Positions 6,227 through 14,100 of a stretch of 26,107 bases of DNA are shown here, piece after piece. Under the pieces are notes generated by a model. The model saw only the letters and a list, made by a program, of their open reading frames with translations. It was not told the DNA's origin and made no database searches. The stretch is taken from contig CAZCBD010000013.1 of assembly GCA_964496755.1 (NCBI GenBank), positions 1 to 26,107 on the forward strand, given 5' to 3'. A program made the translations under genes and the position numbers. Every line of letters begins with the position of its first letter. Position 1 is the stretch's first letter. The stretch comes from CAZCBD01 sp964496755. GTDB taxonomy: Bacteria; Bacteroidota; Ignavibacteria; Ignavibacteriales; Melioribacteraceae.

Positions 6227-9094
6227 TTAATAAATAAATCCTTCGTAAATAATCTTTGTTCCTTTTCCAACTACCGATTTTATTTTAATTCTTCCATCAA
6301 TTTCCTTTGTTCTATTATATATATTATTTATTCCTTCACCGCGTTTCTGCTTATTAATATCAAAGCCAATACCATCATCGGATAAAATCATTTTTATTTT
6401 TCTCCCATCAACTTTTGCATTAAGCGACATATTTTTACATTCGCTATGTTTTACGCAGTTATGAAAAGCTTCTTTAAAGATTAAAAATAAATGTCGTCTG
6501 TATTCCATTGGCAAAGATATTTTTTCCAAATCGGTAATATTTAAAGATTCAAAAGCAATTCCTTTTTGGATAAGTACTTCTCTGTATGATTCTTCAAGTC
6601 TGATAATTAAATCGTAAAGAGAATCTTTTTTCGGATTTACAAACCAAACAATATCACTCATACTGTCTACAAGTTCGCGTGCAGTATCACTAATTAAATT
6701 AAGGCTTTTGGAAACTTCCGAAGTATTCCGATCTTTTGTATAAGCAATTACTTCGCTAAGAATTGAAATTTCCGTTAGACCTGCACCTACATTATCATGT
6801 AAATCCGCAGCAAGTTTTATTCTTAGTCTTTCCAATTCAAGAGTTTGCTTAACACGCATGTAAACAAAAGAAGCAATTGCAAGAATTACTATTAAGGATA
6901 GAGAAATTATAAACCACCATTGTTTCCAAACAGGAGCAATAATGTAAAACCTAACTCCAACCGGTTTACTCCATTCTCCTAACTCATTACGAGCACGAAC
7001 TTCAAAGTTATATTTACCATCGGGCAAATTTGCATACCGCACCGATCTGTTTGAAGTATTCACCCAAACAGGATCAATATTAGTAAGGCGATATTGATAC
7101 TTTACCAAATCGGGATAGGCAAGATTAATTCCAATATATTCAAACTTCAAATAATTCTGATCGTAAGCTAATTGGATAATTTCATTTTTGTTTCTTTTTT
7201 TTAGAACCGTATCAAAGAGTTTAACTTCGGCCAAATGAATTACCGGTGGTTTGTTCTGTTTAAAATCCAAACTCGGGTCATAGCAAGTTGCTCCTTTCAT
7301 TGTACCAATCCAAATTCTACCTTTAGAATCTTTAAAAAAACCTTGTGCATTACACTCATTTCCGGCCAAACCATTTTTTGAATTCAAATAGGAAATCGAA
7401 AAATTTAATTTGTTGAATGTTAAAATATTCACTCCTTTGTTTGTGGTAAGATAAATCCTATTGTAGTTATCTTTACCAATGGTATAGATTGTATTATCAC
7501 TTAGCCCTTCTCTGGTTGTGATATACAAAATTGTATCCGGGTAAATAATATTTAATCCGCTTTGAGTACCAATAAATAAAGCTCCATCATCATTTTTGAA
7601 AATATCTAAAACCTTATTATTCAGCAAACCTTCCTTGGCAGTAATGTGGGAAATTTTTGATTTTGTTAAAATATTTAAACCACCATTATCGGTACCAACA
7701 TAAAGCACATTATTTTTATAATAAACTTTATTAACCGAATTATCTGTTAAACCATCTTTTTTAGAAAAGTGTTTAATTTTTATTTTGTTTAAGTTCGAAA
7801 TATCTATTAGAGATATACCTTTAGAATGGGAAACATAGAATTTGTTCGAATCTACAAAAGCAATACTTCCTATCGTGTTTCTAGGTAATCCATCCCTTCG
7901 TGTAATTTGCTTTATAACTTTTTTATTCTTAATAATCGCAATTCCATATCCCGTAGCTGCAGCTATTATTCCCTTATTATTAGATTTTACATCCAACACA
8001 AAGTTCGAATTTAAATTATCTAACTCCGAAATAATTTTCACTTTCCTTTTATCCACAATATTTACACCACCTGTGGTGGTAGCTAAATAAATTTCATTAT
8101 CTGTTCCTTCGGTAATTCCGAATATTCTTTCGCTTGATAAACCGGATTGTTTTGTATACGAAATAATTTTCCCTCCATCGTATAGTATTATTCCTTCCCC
8201 GAAAGTACCAAAAAAATAAATCCCGTTTACATCTTTACAAATAACACTTACCCCCGAGGGTGATAATCCGTTGGTTCTATTTATAATCTCTCGCTCATTT
8301 CCCTTTTGAATAATAACTCCAAAATTTGAGGAAACCATTATTTGATTAGTTTCGGGTAAAACATCCCAAACAACAAAACCATCATTTTCGTACAATATTT
8401 TTTTTTCTACTTTTTTACCATCGTAAATGTAATAACCTCTTCGAGTTGGGATATACAAATTCCCTTTTTCATCTGCTCTAACAGTAACTCGTCTTTTTGT
8501 AATTCCAACTTTATCTTTTACCAAACGGATTAACTTTTTATTTTTTTCCGTATAAATTCCATTATTGCCTAATACATAAACCAAATTATTATTATGCTTC
8601 ACAATTGCAGCCACATAACTTTTTTTCAATTTACCGTTTTCCTCTACAACGGATAAAGTATCACGTACGATTTTTAATAAGCCCCTTGATGAGCCCACCC
8701 AAATATTCTTTGATGAATCTTCAATAATTGCCGTGATATAAATTCTACTGGATTTAATTTTTGATGGAATTGTTACAAAACCATTTTCATTGAAATATGC
8801 TAATCCGTTTGCAGTACCCACAAACAAACGATTATCAGAAGTTTCGTAAATTGTATTTATTTGTAAATCGGGTAATCCGTCAAGAGTAAAATAATTCTTA
8901 AACTCAAATCCATCCCATCTACTTAAACCAAAAGAAGTACCAATCCACATATAACCTTTACTATCTTGATAAATAGAACGCACCTGTGATTGTGCTAATC
9001 CATCTTCTACTGTCAGATTTCTGAATATTTTAATTTGAGCTAAGTTTATTTGAGCTAAAATTATTAAAGATAGAAATAATAATTTCTTATTCAT
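6227..9094 (-). CDS. Reg_prop/Y_Y_Y beta-propeller sensor histidine kinase (HisKA_3)
   Basis: A membrane sensor kinase of 955 residues. A signal peptide (about 1-19) leads to a large periplasmic region of two-component beta-propeller (Reg_prop) repeats (for example WIGTSFGLSRWDG near the start, and many repeats ending DGL or NGL), to about residue 620. A Y_Y_Y domain follows (about 640-718, including LKFEYIGINLAYPD), then one transmembrane helix (about 726-747). The kinase core is HisKA_3 with His766 (AADLHDNVGAGL), then HATPase with N-box KEAFHNCVKH (874-883) and DDGIGF (906-911). Unlike hybrid HTCS proteins of Bacteroides it has no fused regulator; the separate NarL regulator downstream fills that role. 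The ligand is unknown. It starts 17 nt after the alkaline phosphatase gene, suggesting co-expression with it. Confidence 0.92.
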   Translation of the reverse strand: MNKKLLFLSLIILAQINLAQIKIFRNLTVEDGLAQSQVRSIYQDSKGYMWIGTSFGLSRWDGFEFKNYFTLDGLPDLQINTIYETSDNRLFVGTANGLAYFNENGFVTIPSKIKSSRIYITAIIEDSSKNIWVGSSRGLLKIVRDTLSVVEENGKLKKSYVAAIVKHNNNLVYVLGNNGIYTEKNKKLIRLVKDKVGITKRRVTVRADEKGNLYIPTRRGYYIYDGKKVEKKILYENDGFVVWDVLPETNQIMVSSNFGVIIQKGNEREIINRTNGLSPSGVSVICKDVNGIYFFGTFGEGIILYDGGKIISYTKQSGLSSERIFGITEGTDNEIYLATTTGGVNIVDKRKVKIISELDNLNSNFVLDVKSNNKGIIAAATGYGIAIIKNKKVIKQITRRDGLPRNTIGSIAFVDSNKFYVSHSKGISLIDISNLNKIKIKHFSKKDGLTDNSVNKVYYKNNVLYVGTDNGGLNILTKSKISHITAKEGLLNNKVLDIFKNDDGALFIGTQSGLNIIYPDTILYITTREGLSDNTIYTIGKDNYNRIYLTTNKGVNILTFNKLNFSISYLNSKNGLAGNECNAQGFFKDSKGRIWIGTMKGATCYDPSLDFKQNKPPVIHLAEVKLFDTVLKKRNKNEIIQLAYDQNYLKFEYIGINLAYPDLVKYQYRLTNIDPVWVNTSNRSVRYANLPDGKYNFEVRARNELGEWSKPVGVRFYIIAPVWKQWWFIISLSLIVILAIASFVYMRVKQTLELERLRIKLAADLHDNVGAGLTEISILSEVIAYTKDRNTSEVSKSLNLISDTARELVDSMSDIVWFVNPKKDSLYDLIIRLEESYREVLIQKGIAFESLNITDLEKISLPMEYRRHLFLIFKEAFHNCVKHSECKNMSLNAKVDGRKIKMILSDDGIGFDINKQKRGEGINNIYNRTKEIDGRIKIKSVVGKGTKIIYEGFIY

Positions 9095-9111
9095 TTTTTT
9101 CTCGTAAAGTT

Positions 9112-10611
9112 TTATTTGTATCCTTCAAACTTTGAAATTTCTTCATAAATTTTTCTAGCCAAAGTCTTATCAATTTTATATCCTACATTATCCGAAATTT
9201 TTTTGTAAAAATTATTAAAATCATTTTTTTCTGTAAAGATTTTTTCAAAAGTAGAATTTTGTTTATTCAACTTTAGATAATCCGAAAACGGTAAATTAAA
9301 TTTTGTAGGAGTATAAATGTCCCCGCTTTCTAATTTAATAGGAATACGTTTTCCTTTCGGCAAACTATAGTAAGAAAGTCCAAGTCCACCCGTTTCATGA
9401 TCTGCAGTAAAAACAAGTAATGTGTTTTTAGGATTTGTTTTATAAACTTTATAGCAATATTCCAAAACATCATTCATTTCTTCAACTGCTTTCAATACTG
9501 CGCCGGCATCGTTGGCATGAGCTTCCCAATCAATACGAGCTGCTTCAATCATCAGAAAATATCCTTTCTTGTTTTTTTGCAAAATGGTAATTGCTTTTTC
9601 AGACATTTCAACCAACGAAGGTTCGCCCGTATTTTCATTATCTCTATCAATTCGTGCATTCATAGCATTTGCGGCAAACAGTCCTAAAAGTTTTTTAGTT
9701 TTATTCGAAATTTGACTTAATTCATCTTTGGTCGATACAATTTCGTATCCCTTGTTTTGCATTATTTTTAATAGATTTTTTTTATCCTTTCTTGCGGATT
9801 TACCTTGAAGAGAAACGTTTATCTTTTTCAACTGATCAAAATCATTCGTCAAGGTATTTGCAGGAATAAAAAATTTGGCACCCCCACCGAGCAACACTTC
9901 AATTTCATTGTCATTAACCAATTGTTCGGCTATTAGGTTTTGATTGCTGCGCGAAATACTGTGTCCATAAAATCCAGCCGGTGTAGCATGTGTAATAGGC
10001 GCTTCCGAAATCAATCCGGTTGAAAGATTATTTTTTTCAGCCACATCCAGAATAGTTTCAACTCTTTTACCATTCGGCCCCAAGCCAAGCATTCCTACGC
10101 GGGTTTTCGTGCCAGAAGCAATTGCTGTTGCAGCAGCGGCCGAACTTGTTATTATTTCTTTATACGGATTTGTAAAAACAATTCCTGTCGTCCCATCTTT
10201 TGTAATTTTTTCAAAATAAGTTTGTTCTCCGTTTTCCCGTGCAATATTATTAAAAATCGGCAAACTTAAATGTCCAAATCCCATTCCGTCACCAATAACT
10301 AAAATAACATTCACATTTTCAGAAACAGCCAGTTTTAAGGTTTTTGCAATATCCGTGTTTTGAATTATTCCACTTAGCATTTTCAAATATTTTTTCGGGC
10401 CAACAGCTCCGAGTGGAACCGGAGTTGCCGTATGCTTCCCTGTTGACCAATTTACGGCTGTCTGCTCAAATATTCCATGATTAAGCACCCATTGAGGTTT
10501 ATCACCTGCCCCCCACATTTTGTTATATTCCATTCCAAAGTCAACCTCGGATTTTCTTTCGGCACAAGCAAGAAATAAAATTGCAAAAAACATTAACAAT
10601 AGCTTTTTCAT
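9112..10611 (-). CDS. Alkaline phosphatase-family lipoprotein, apparently circularly permuted
   Basis: A predicted lipoprotein (lipobox LFLAC, Cys16) of the PhoA-type metalloenzyme family that hydrolyses phosphate monoesters. By homology to the E. coli enzyme: Asp51 is Asp108 (VIGDGMG), nucleophile Ser102 is Ser157 (TSSAAAATA), Arg166 is Arg221, Glu322/Asp327/His331 are Glu356/Asp361/His365 (MIEAARIDWEAH), and Asp369-His370 are Asp404-His405 (ADHETGG). The third zinc ligand, His412, normally lies after that motif near the C-terminus. Here there is no such motif after 405. Instead NWSTGKHTATPVPLGAVGP (His60), followed by IIQNTDIAKTL, stands before the usual domain start. The order is that of a circular permutation. 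Asp101 is replaced by Ser156, and Asp153 by His208. The ribosome site AAAGG precedes the ATG. It lies in a tight run between a methyltransferase and a sensor kinase. Confidence 0.92.
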   Translation of the reverse strand: MKKLLLMFFAILFLACAERKSEVDFGMEYNKMWGAGDKPQWVLNHGIFEQTAVNWSTGKHTATPVPLGAVGPKKYLKMLSGIIQNTDIAKTLKLAVSENVNVILVIGDGMGFGHLSLPIFNNIARENGEQTYFEKITKDGTTGIVFTNPYKEIITSSAAAATAIASGTKTRVGMLGLGPNGKRVETILDVAEKNNLSTGLISEAPITHATPAGFYGHSISRSNQNLIAEQLVNDNEIEVLLGGGAKFFIPANTLTNDFDQLKKINVSLQGKSARKDKKNLLKIMQNKGYEIVSTKDELSQISNKTKKLLGLFAANAMNARIDRDNENTGEPSLVEMSEKAITILQKNKKGYFLMIEAARIDWEAHANDAGAVLKAVEEMNDVLEYCYKVYKTNPKNTLLVFTADHETGGLGLSYYSLPKGKRIPIKLESGDIYTPTKFNLPFSDYLKLNKQNSTFEKIFTEKNDFNNFYKKISDNVGYKIDKTLARKIYEEISKFEGYK

Positions 10612-10630
10612 TTTTTTACCTTTATATTTA

Positions 10631-11830
10631 TTAACTTTCTATTTTATTACAATGGATAAAAATCGGTTTTTCCATAAATGTAGTAAAGAAAAAATAATCT
10701 TTCCCACCATCTTTGATATTAACTTTTTTTCTCAACTCCTCAACAGAAAGCGAAAAACCTCTCTTCGAAAGATTCGCTTTTAATAAATTACATTTTTTTA
10801 AATATCTTCGGAAAATTTTTAAACTAAAATTCTCCCAACAAATTATTTTAAATTTTCTACCAATAAAATTAACTATTTCGGAATTACCGGTAAGATAATC
10901 AACTTCATTATTTAAATATTGTAATTTCATTTTATCAGCTAAAACTGCAGTTAAACCCGATTTAATTAGAGCCACATCCGGTTCAAAAAAATAATTTCCA
11001 ATGGTTTTAGCTACGGTTTTATTAGGCAATGTATTTTCTGAAGATTCAAATTCAGAAACTAAATTTACTTTTGAATATATACTTGCCGATTTGATTTTTA
11101 TTTCAGCTGAATAATTTTTTTCTATTTTTAATAAAACCTCTTTGCATTCGTTATCAACCGAAACAACAATAAATTCACTTAAATTTTTTATTTTTCTTTT
11201 GGCTTCAGTAAAATCATATGCCGGCGCTGCTTTTATTAAAAGAGTATCAGATCTACTTAAAAACAGATCAATATTTTCATAAACATTCGGTTGACAAAAA
11301 TCTAGGTCAACTGCTCTTTTAGATTTATAACGCCTTGCCGGATCTAAATAAATTAAATCGAATTTAACATTATTGTTCATAAGCCAACTAATACTATCTT
11401 CCGAATATATTTTGATATTTATAATATTTAAGTTTGAAATATTTAATTTAGTAATATTTGACAATAAAATATTTTTTTCAAAATAATAAACACTTTTGGC
11501 TTTTTGGGAAAAGAAAATAGTATCCAAACCAAAACCACCTGTTAAATCTGCAATTATATCGGCTTTCAGCAATTCACTTTTATATTTGGCAGTAATTTCA
11601 CTTGAAGATTGTTCCAATGCAATCTTTTCAAATATTAATTTATCTGCAAAAGAAGGCAATTTTGTTTTTGCTTTCTGATAGCAATAAATCTGTTCGGCAA
11701 TAGCACGAATCGGAACATCAGCTAATTTGGAATACTTTAGCGAAAATTCAGAGGGATTGCAATTTTTATGTTTTTCATAAAAACTTTGTGCATCGGGCGC
11801 TATTAATTTTTCAAATTCTTCGAGTGTCAA
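10631..11830 (-). CDS. THUMP-like class I SAM-dependent methyltransferase
   Basis: 399 residues. The centre has a Rossmann methyltransferase fold: motif I DLTGGFGLDT (95-104), an acidic residue at the end of strand 2 (YYFEKN, 116-121) and a DPARR motif (163-167) at the catalytic position. The C-terminal part (about 320-395, including LSKRGFSLSVEELRKK) matches the THUMP-like domain of a Bacteroidota/Chlorobiota family. The substrate is probably RNA, but the exact base is not known. The start is TTG at 11830, directly after the TGA stop of the DUF1684 gene (TGA|TTG, no spacer). GAAGGA lies 9 nt upstream, inside the preceding gene, so translation is likely coupled to it. Confidence 0.85.
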   Translation of the reverse strand: MTLEEFEKLIAPDAQSFYEKHKNCNPSEFSLKYSKLADVPIRAIAEQIYCYQKAKTKLPSFADKLIFEKIALEQSSSEITAKYKSELLKADIIADLTGGFGLDTIFFSQKAKSVYYFEKNILLSNITKLNISNLNIINIKIYSEDSISWLMNNNVKFDLIYLDPARRYKSKRAVDLDFCQPNVYENIDLFLSRSDTLLIKAAPAYDFTEAKRKIKNLSEFIVVSVDNECKEVLLKIEKNYSAEIKIKSASIYSKVNLVSEFESSENTLPNKTVAKTIGNYFFEPDVALIKSGLTAVLADKMKLQYLNNEVDYLTGNSEIVNFIGRKFKIICWENFSLKIFRRYLKKCNLLKANLSKRGFSLSVEELRKKVNIKDGGKDYFFFTTFMEKPIFIHCNKIES

Positions 11831-12724
11831 TCAATGATGTCCTTCAAATTTTTCTCCGGCTGTAATTCTGGTTTCAATCATATTTTCAGGAAGCGGCAAA
11901 GGGCAAGTTGCATACTTAGTAAACGCACACGGGGGATTATAAGCTTTGTTAAAATCAATGATAACCACACCCGAAGTAGTATCCATTTTTGCAGTAACAA
12001 ATCTACCTGCTCCGTAAGTTTCTTCGCCGTTGGTACCATCTGAAAAAATAATCGAAAACTCCGGTCCTTTACCAGAAGCAATAAAATGATATTCTTTTCC
12101 CCCAAGTGCAAAAACGATTTCGCCATAAGCTGTATCTTTTTCGGCAATACCAATTACTGTTGGAATTTCAATTTCTTTTGGTGTTTTAAATTTATTCCAA
12201 GTTGCTTCAATTACCCAGTCTTCATTTATTGGAAAAGCAGGTACTTTTGTAAAGTTTTTTGCAATGGGATTTTCATTGTCAATAAGTCTTATCCCAAACT
12301 TTGTGCCTCTTTTTATTATGTACCAACTATATCTACCTGTTTTCATTAATGTGAAATCAGCAACATTATCGGCATATATTTCTTGTGCCGTAATTTTTTT
12401 GTTACCAACTTTTACTTCCACATCATTATTAATTGTTACAAATAATTTTCCATTATTTAACTTTATGACGCCTATTTTACCCGGAGCAAATTCAGGAAAT
12501 TGTATCAAATTATCTTTAGCAGAGCCAAAAGTATTGTCACCCTCCTGAAGCCAATAAAGTCCTGCTAAGCGAGTCCAGATACTTTTCTTTTTAAGATTCT
12601 CATTTCTTTTTTGTCGCCATTTCTTTACTTGTGCAATATATTCTTTCGAACCTTTTTCAAGATATTGTTCCGAACATGAAAATAAAAAAAATAAAACCGA
12701 TAATAATAAAACTGTTTTTTTCAT
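11831..12724 (-). CDS. DUF1684 family lipoprotein
   Basis: 297 residues with a clear lipoprotein signal (MKKTVLLLSVLFFLFSC, Cys17). Family features visible: an N-terminal IWTRLAGLYWLQEGDNTFGS, a central IPTVIGIAEKDTAYGEI, and the C-terminal signature DGTNGEETYGAGRFV ... DFNKAYNPPCAFTKYATCP. DUF1684 proteins are widespread and of unknown function. AGAGGA lies 6 nt before the ATG. It is the first gene of the left minus-strand run; the 435-bp spacer upstream must contain its promoter, but I cannot pick one box pair with confidence. Confidence 0.88.
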   Translation of the reverse strand: MKKTVLLLSVLFFLFSCSEQYLEKGSKEYIAQVKKWRQKRNENLKKKSIWTRLAGLYWLQEGDNTFGSAKDNLIQFPEFAPGKIGVIKLNNGKLFVTINNDVEVKVGNKKITAQEIYADNVADFTLMKTGRYSWYIIKRGTKFGIRLIDNENPIAKNFTKVPAFPINEDWVIEATWNKFKTPKEIEIPTVIGIAEKDTAYGEIVFALGGKEYHFIASGKGPEFSIIFSDGTNGEETYGAGRFVTAKMDTTSGVVIIDFNKAYNPPCAFTKYATCPLPLPENMIETRITAGEKFEGHH

Positions 12725-13159
12725 TTTTTCCTCTTTAACAAATACTATTTATGCCGGCTAAGATACAAAAAATGAGATTAATATTTTCGTAGTATAGAGT
12801 AATTGAATTGATTAAAAAAATTTCGAAGAAAAGATGAATTCTGAAAATTAGTCTAATAAAAAAAATTAATTAAACCTTTACAATCTCTATTAAATAAAAT
12901 TTAAGATTTTACTTTTTATAAGAATTTATTTATACACTTAAAAACGGTGGTAATGGTTTGGGTTTAACACTGGTAAAATATTATTGCGAACTAAATAATG
13001 CTGAGTTGAAAATGGAAAGCAAAAAAGGAATTAGTTCAAAATTCAGCGTTATTTTTATTTAGACAAAACAAAAAAATTATTTGCTTATTAAATAAAATAT
13101 TAAGTATCTTGCTTTTTGAAATATTATTGGCTTTAATTACCAAAGGATAGAAGATAAAA
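12725..13159. other. Intergenic spacer between divergent DUF1684 and HDOD genes
   Basis: 435 bp, very AT-rich. Apart from the kinase remnant at 12922-13062 I see no intact gene, tRNA or repeat array. It must hold the two divergent promoters. A weak candidate for the plus strand is TTGCTT (13081-13086), 18 nt, TATCTT (13105-13110). Confidence 0.6.
12922..13062 (+). pseudogene. Orphan 3' end of a histidine kinase (HATPase_c C-terminus)
   Basis: A 46-codon open stretch between in-frame stops encodes EFIYTLKNGG, then GNGLGLTLVKYYCELNNAEL, and ends KFSVIFI. This is the F-box to G2-box end of a kinase ATPase domain. The GLGL signature and the following K-YC-LNN pattern match the end of the kinase at 24799 (GLGLALSKKYCDLNN). 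There is no start codon, no ribosome site and no upstream N- or G1-box in any frame I can follow, so it is read as a remnant left by deletion, not a gene. Confidence 0.75.
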
Positions 13160-14032
13160 ATGGATGAAAACATTCTAAACGAAAAACGGAAAAAGACTGA
13201 ACTTATTCTAAAAAATGTTTATAACTTACCTGCTATTTCAGGCGCAATGCAAGAAGTGTCAAGATTATTAGATGATCCTTCTACAAATACGGATAGTTTA
13301 AGCAAAACAATTGGAAAAGATCAGGGTCTTGTTACTAAAATTTTATCAATTGCAAATAGTCCTCTTTATGGTCTTTCAAGAAAAGTTACAACAATCGAAT
13401 TTGCAATTCTTATTATTGGATTTCAGGATATTAAAAATATTGTCATTGCACTTTCAATGGTAGAATCTTTTAAAGGTAAAACCGACAAATATTTTAATCA
13501 AAAAGAATTTTGGTTACATTCAATGATAACTGCTAATGCCGCACGAAAAATCGCTTTGGATTTAGGATACAGAATTGGCGGTGAAGCTTTTATTGCCGGA
13601 CTTCTTCACGATTTGGCAATCCCGGTTATGCATAAATATTTCCATTCCGCATTCATTGAAATAGTTGACAGTGTAAAAAATAACGGCGCTAAATTTTATG
13701 ACGCTGAAATTGAAGCCTTAGGATTTGACCATCAAGAAATCGGTTTCTTGTTGGTTGATAAATGGAATTTGGCTGAAACTTTAAAAGAAAATATTTTGTA
13801 CCACCATACACCTTCAAAATCTTCATCTGAAAATGTAATTACTGCTATTGTTCATTTAGCTGATTATATGACTCAGAAATTTGAAATAGGCAATTTCTAT
13901 TGGGATGAGAATTACGAATTAGATCCTTCGATTCTTGATACTCTTAAATTTGACTCTCAAGAAAAATTAGATGAATTTATTGAAAATTACCAAGAATTGT
14001 TTGAAAGAGAAAAAGAAAATTCAATTTTATAA
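13160..14032 (+). CDS. HDOD domain protein
   Basis: 290 residues, almost entirely one HDOD domain: LPAISGAMQEVSRLLDDP (23-40), the signature SIANSPLYGLSRKVTTIE (63-80) with the IxxIGF segment after it, and then the HD-like half with His120, His150-Asp151 (AGLLHDLA), His191, His215-His216 (LYHHTP) and Asp235 (VHLADYM). HDOD proteins are signalling or output modules found with two-component and c-di-GMP systems; they usually show no enzyme activity, although the HD residues are kept here. AAGGA lies upstream of the ATG. It is the only plus-strand gene between two minus-strand blocks and has its own terminator. Confidence 0.93.
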   Translation: MDENILNEKRKKTELILKNVYNLPAISGAMQEVSRLLDDPSTNTDSLSKTIGKDQGLVTKILSIANSPLYGLSRKVTTIEFAILIIGFQDIKNIVIALSMVESFKGKTDKYFNQKEFWLHSMITANAARKIALDLGYRIGGEAFIAGLLHDLAIPVMHKYFHSAFIEIVDSVKNNGAKFYDAEIEALGFDHQEIGFLLVDKWNLAETLKENILYHHTPSKSSSENVITAIVHLADYMTQKFEIGNFYWDENYELDPSILDTLKFDSQEKLDEFIENYQELFEREKENSIL

Positions 14033-14050
14033 ATTTTTGTGTTTGTCTAA

Positions 14051-14076
14051 AATCCCGCAAAAGCGGGATTTTTTTT
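14051..14076 (+). terminator. Intrinsic terminator of the HDOD gene
   Basis: An 8-bp stem AATCCCGC / GCGGGATT with an AAAA loop is followed by a run of eight T (14069-14076), 18 nt after the HDOD stop. On the minus strand only four T follow, so it acts mainly on the plus strand but may also help end the convergent desulfhydrase transcript. Confidence 0.93.
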
Positions 14077-14100
14077 ATCCTCGTATAATTTAATTTGAGT

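Noticed and set aside
11834..12548. Several plus-strand and other-frame open frames over the DUF1684 gene
   Set aside because: No ribosome sites or family motifs; the minus-strand DUF1684 frame explains the region.
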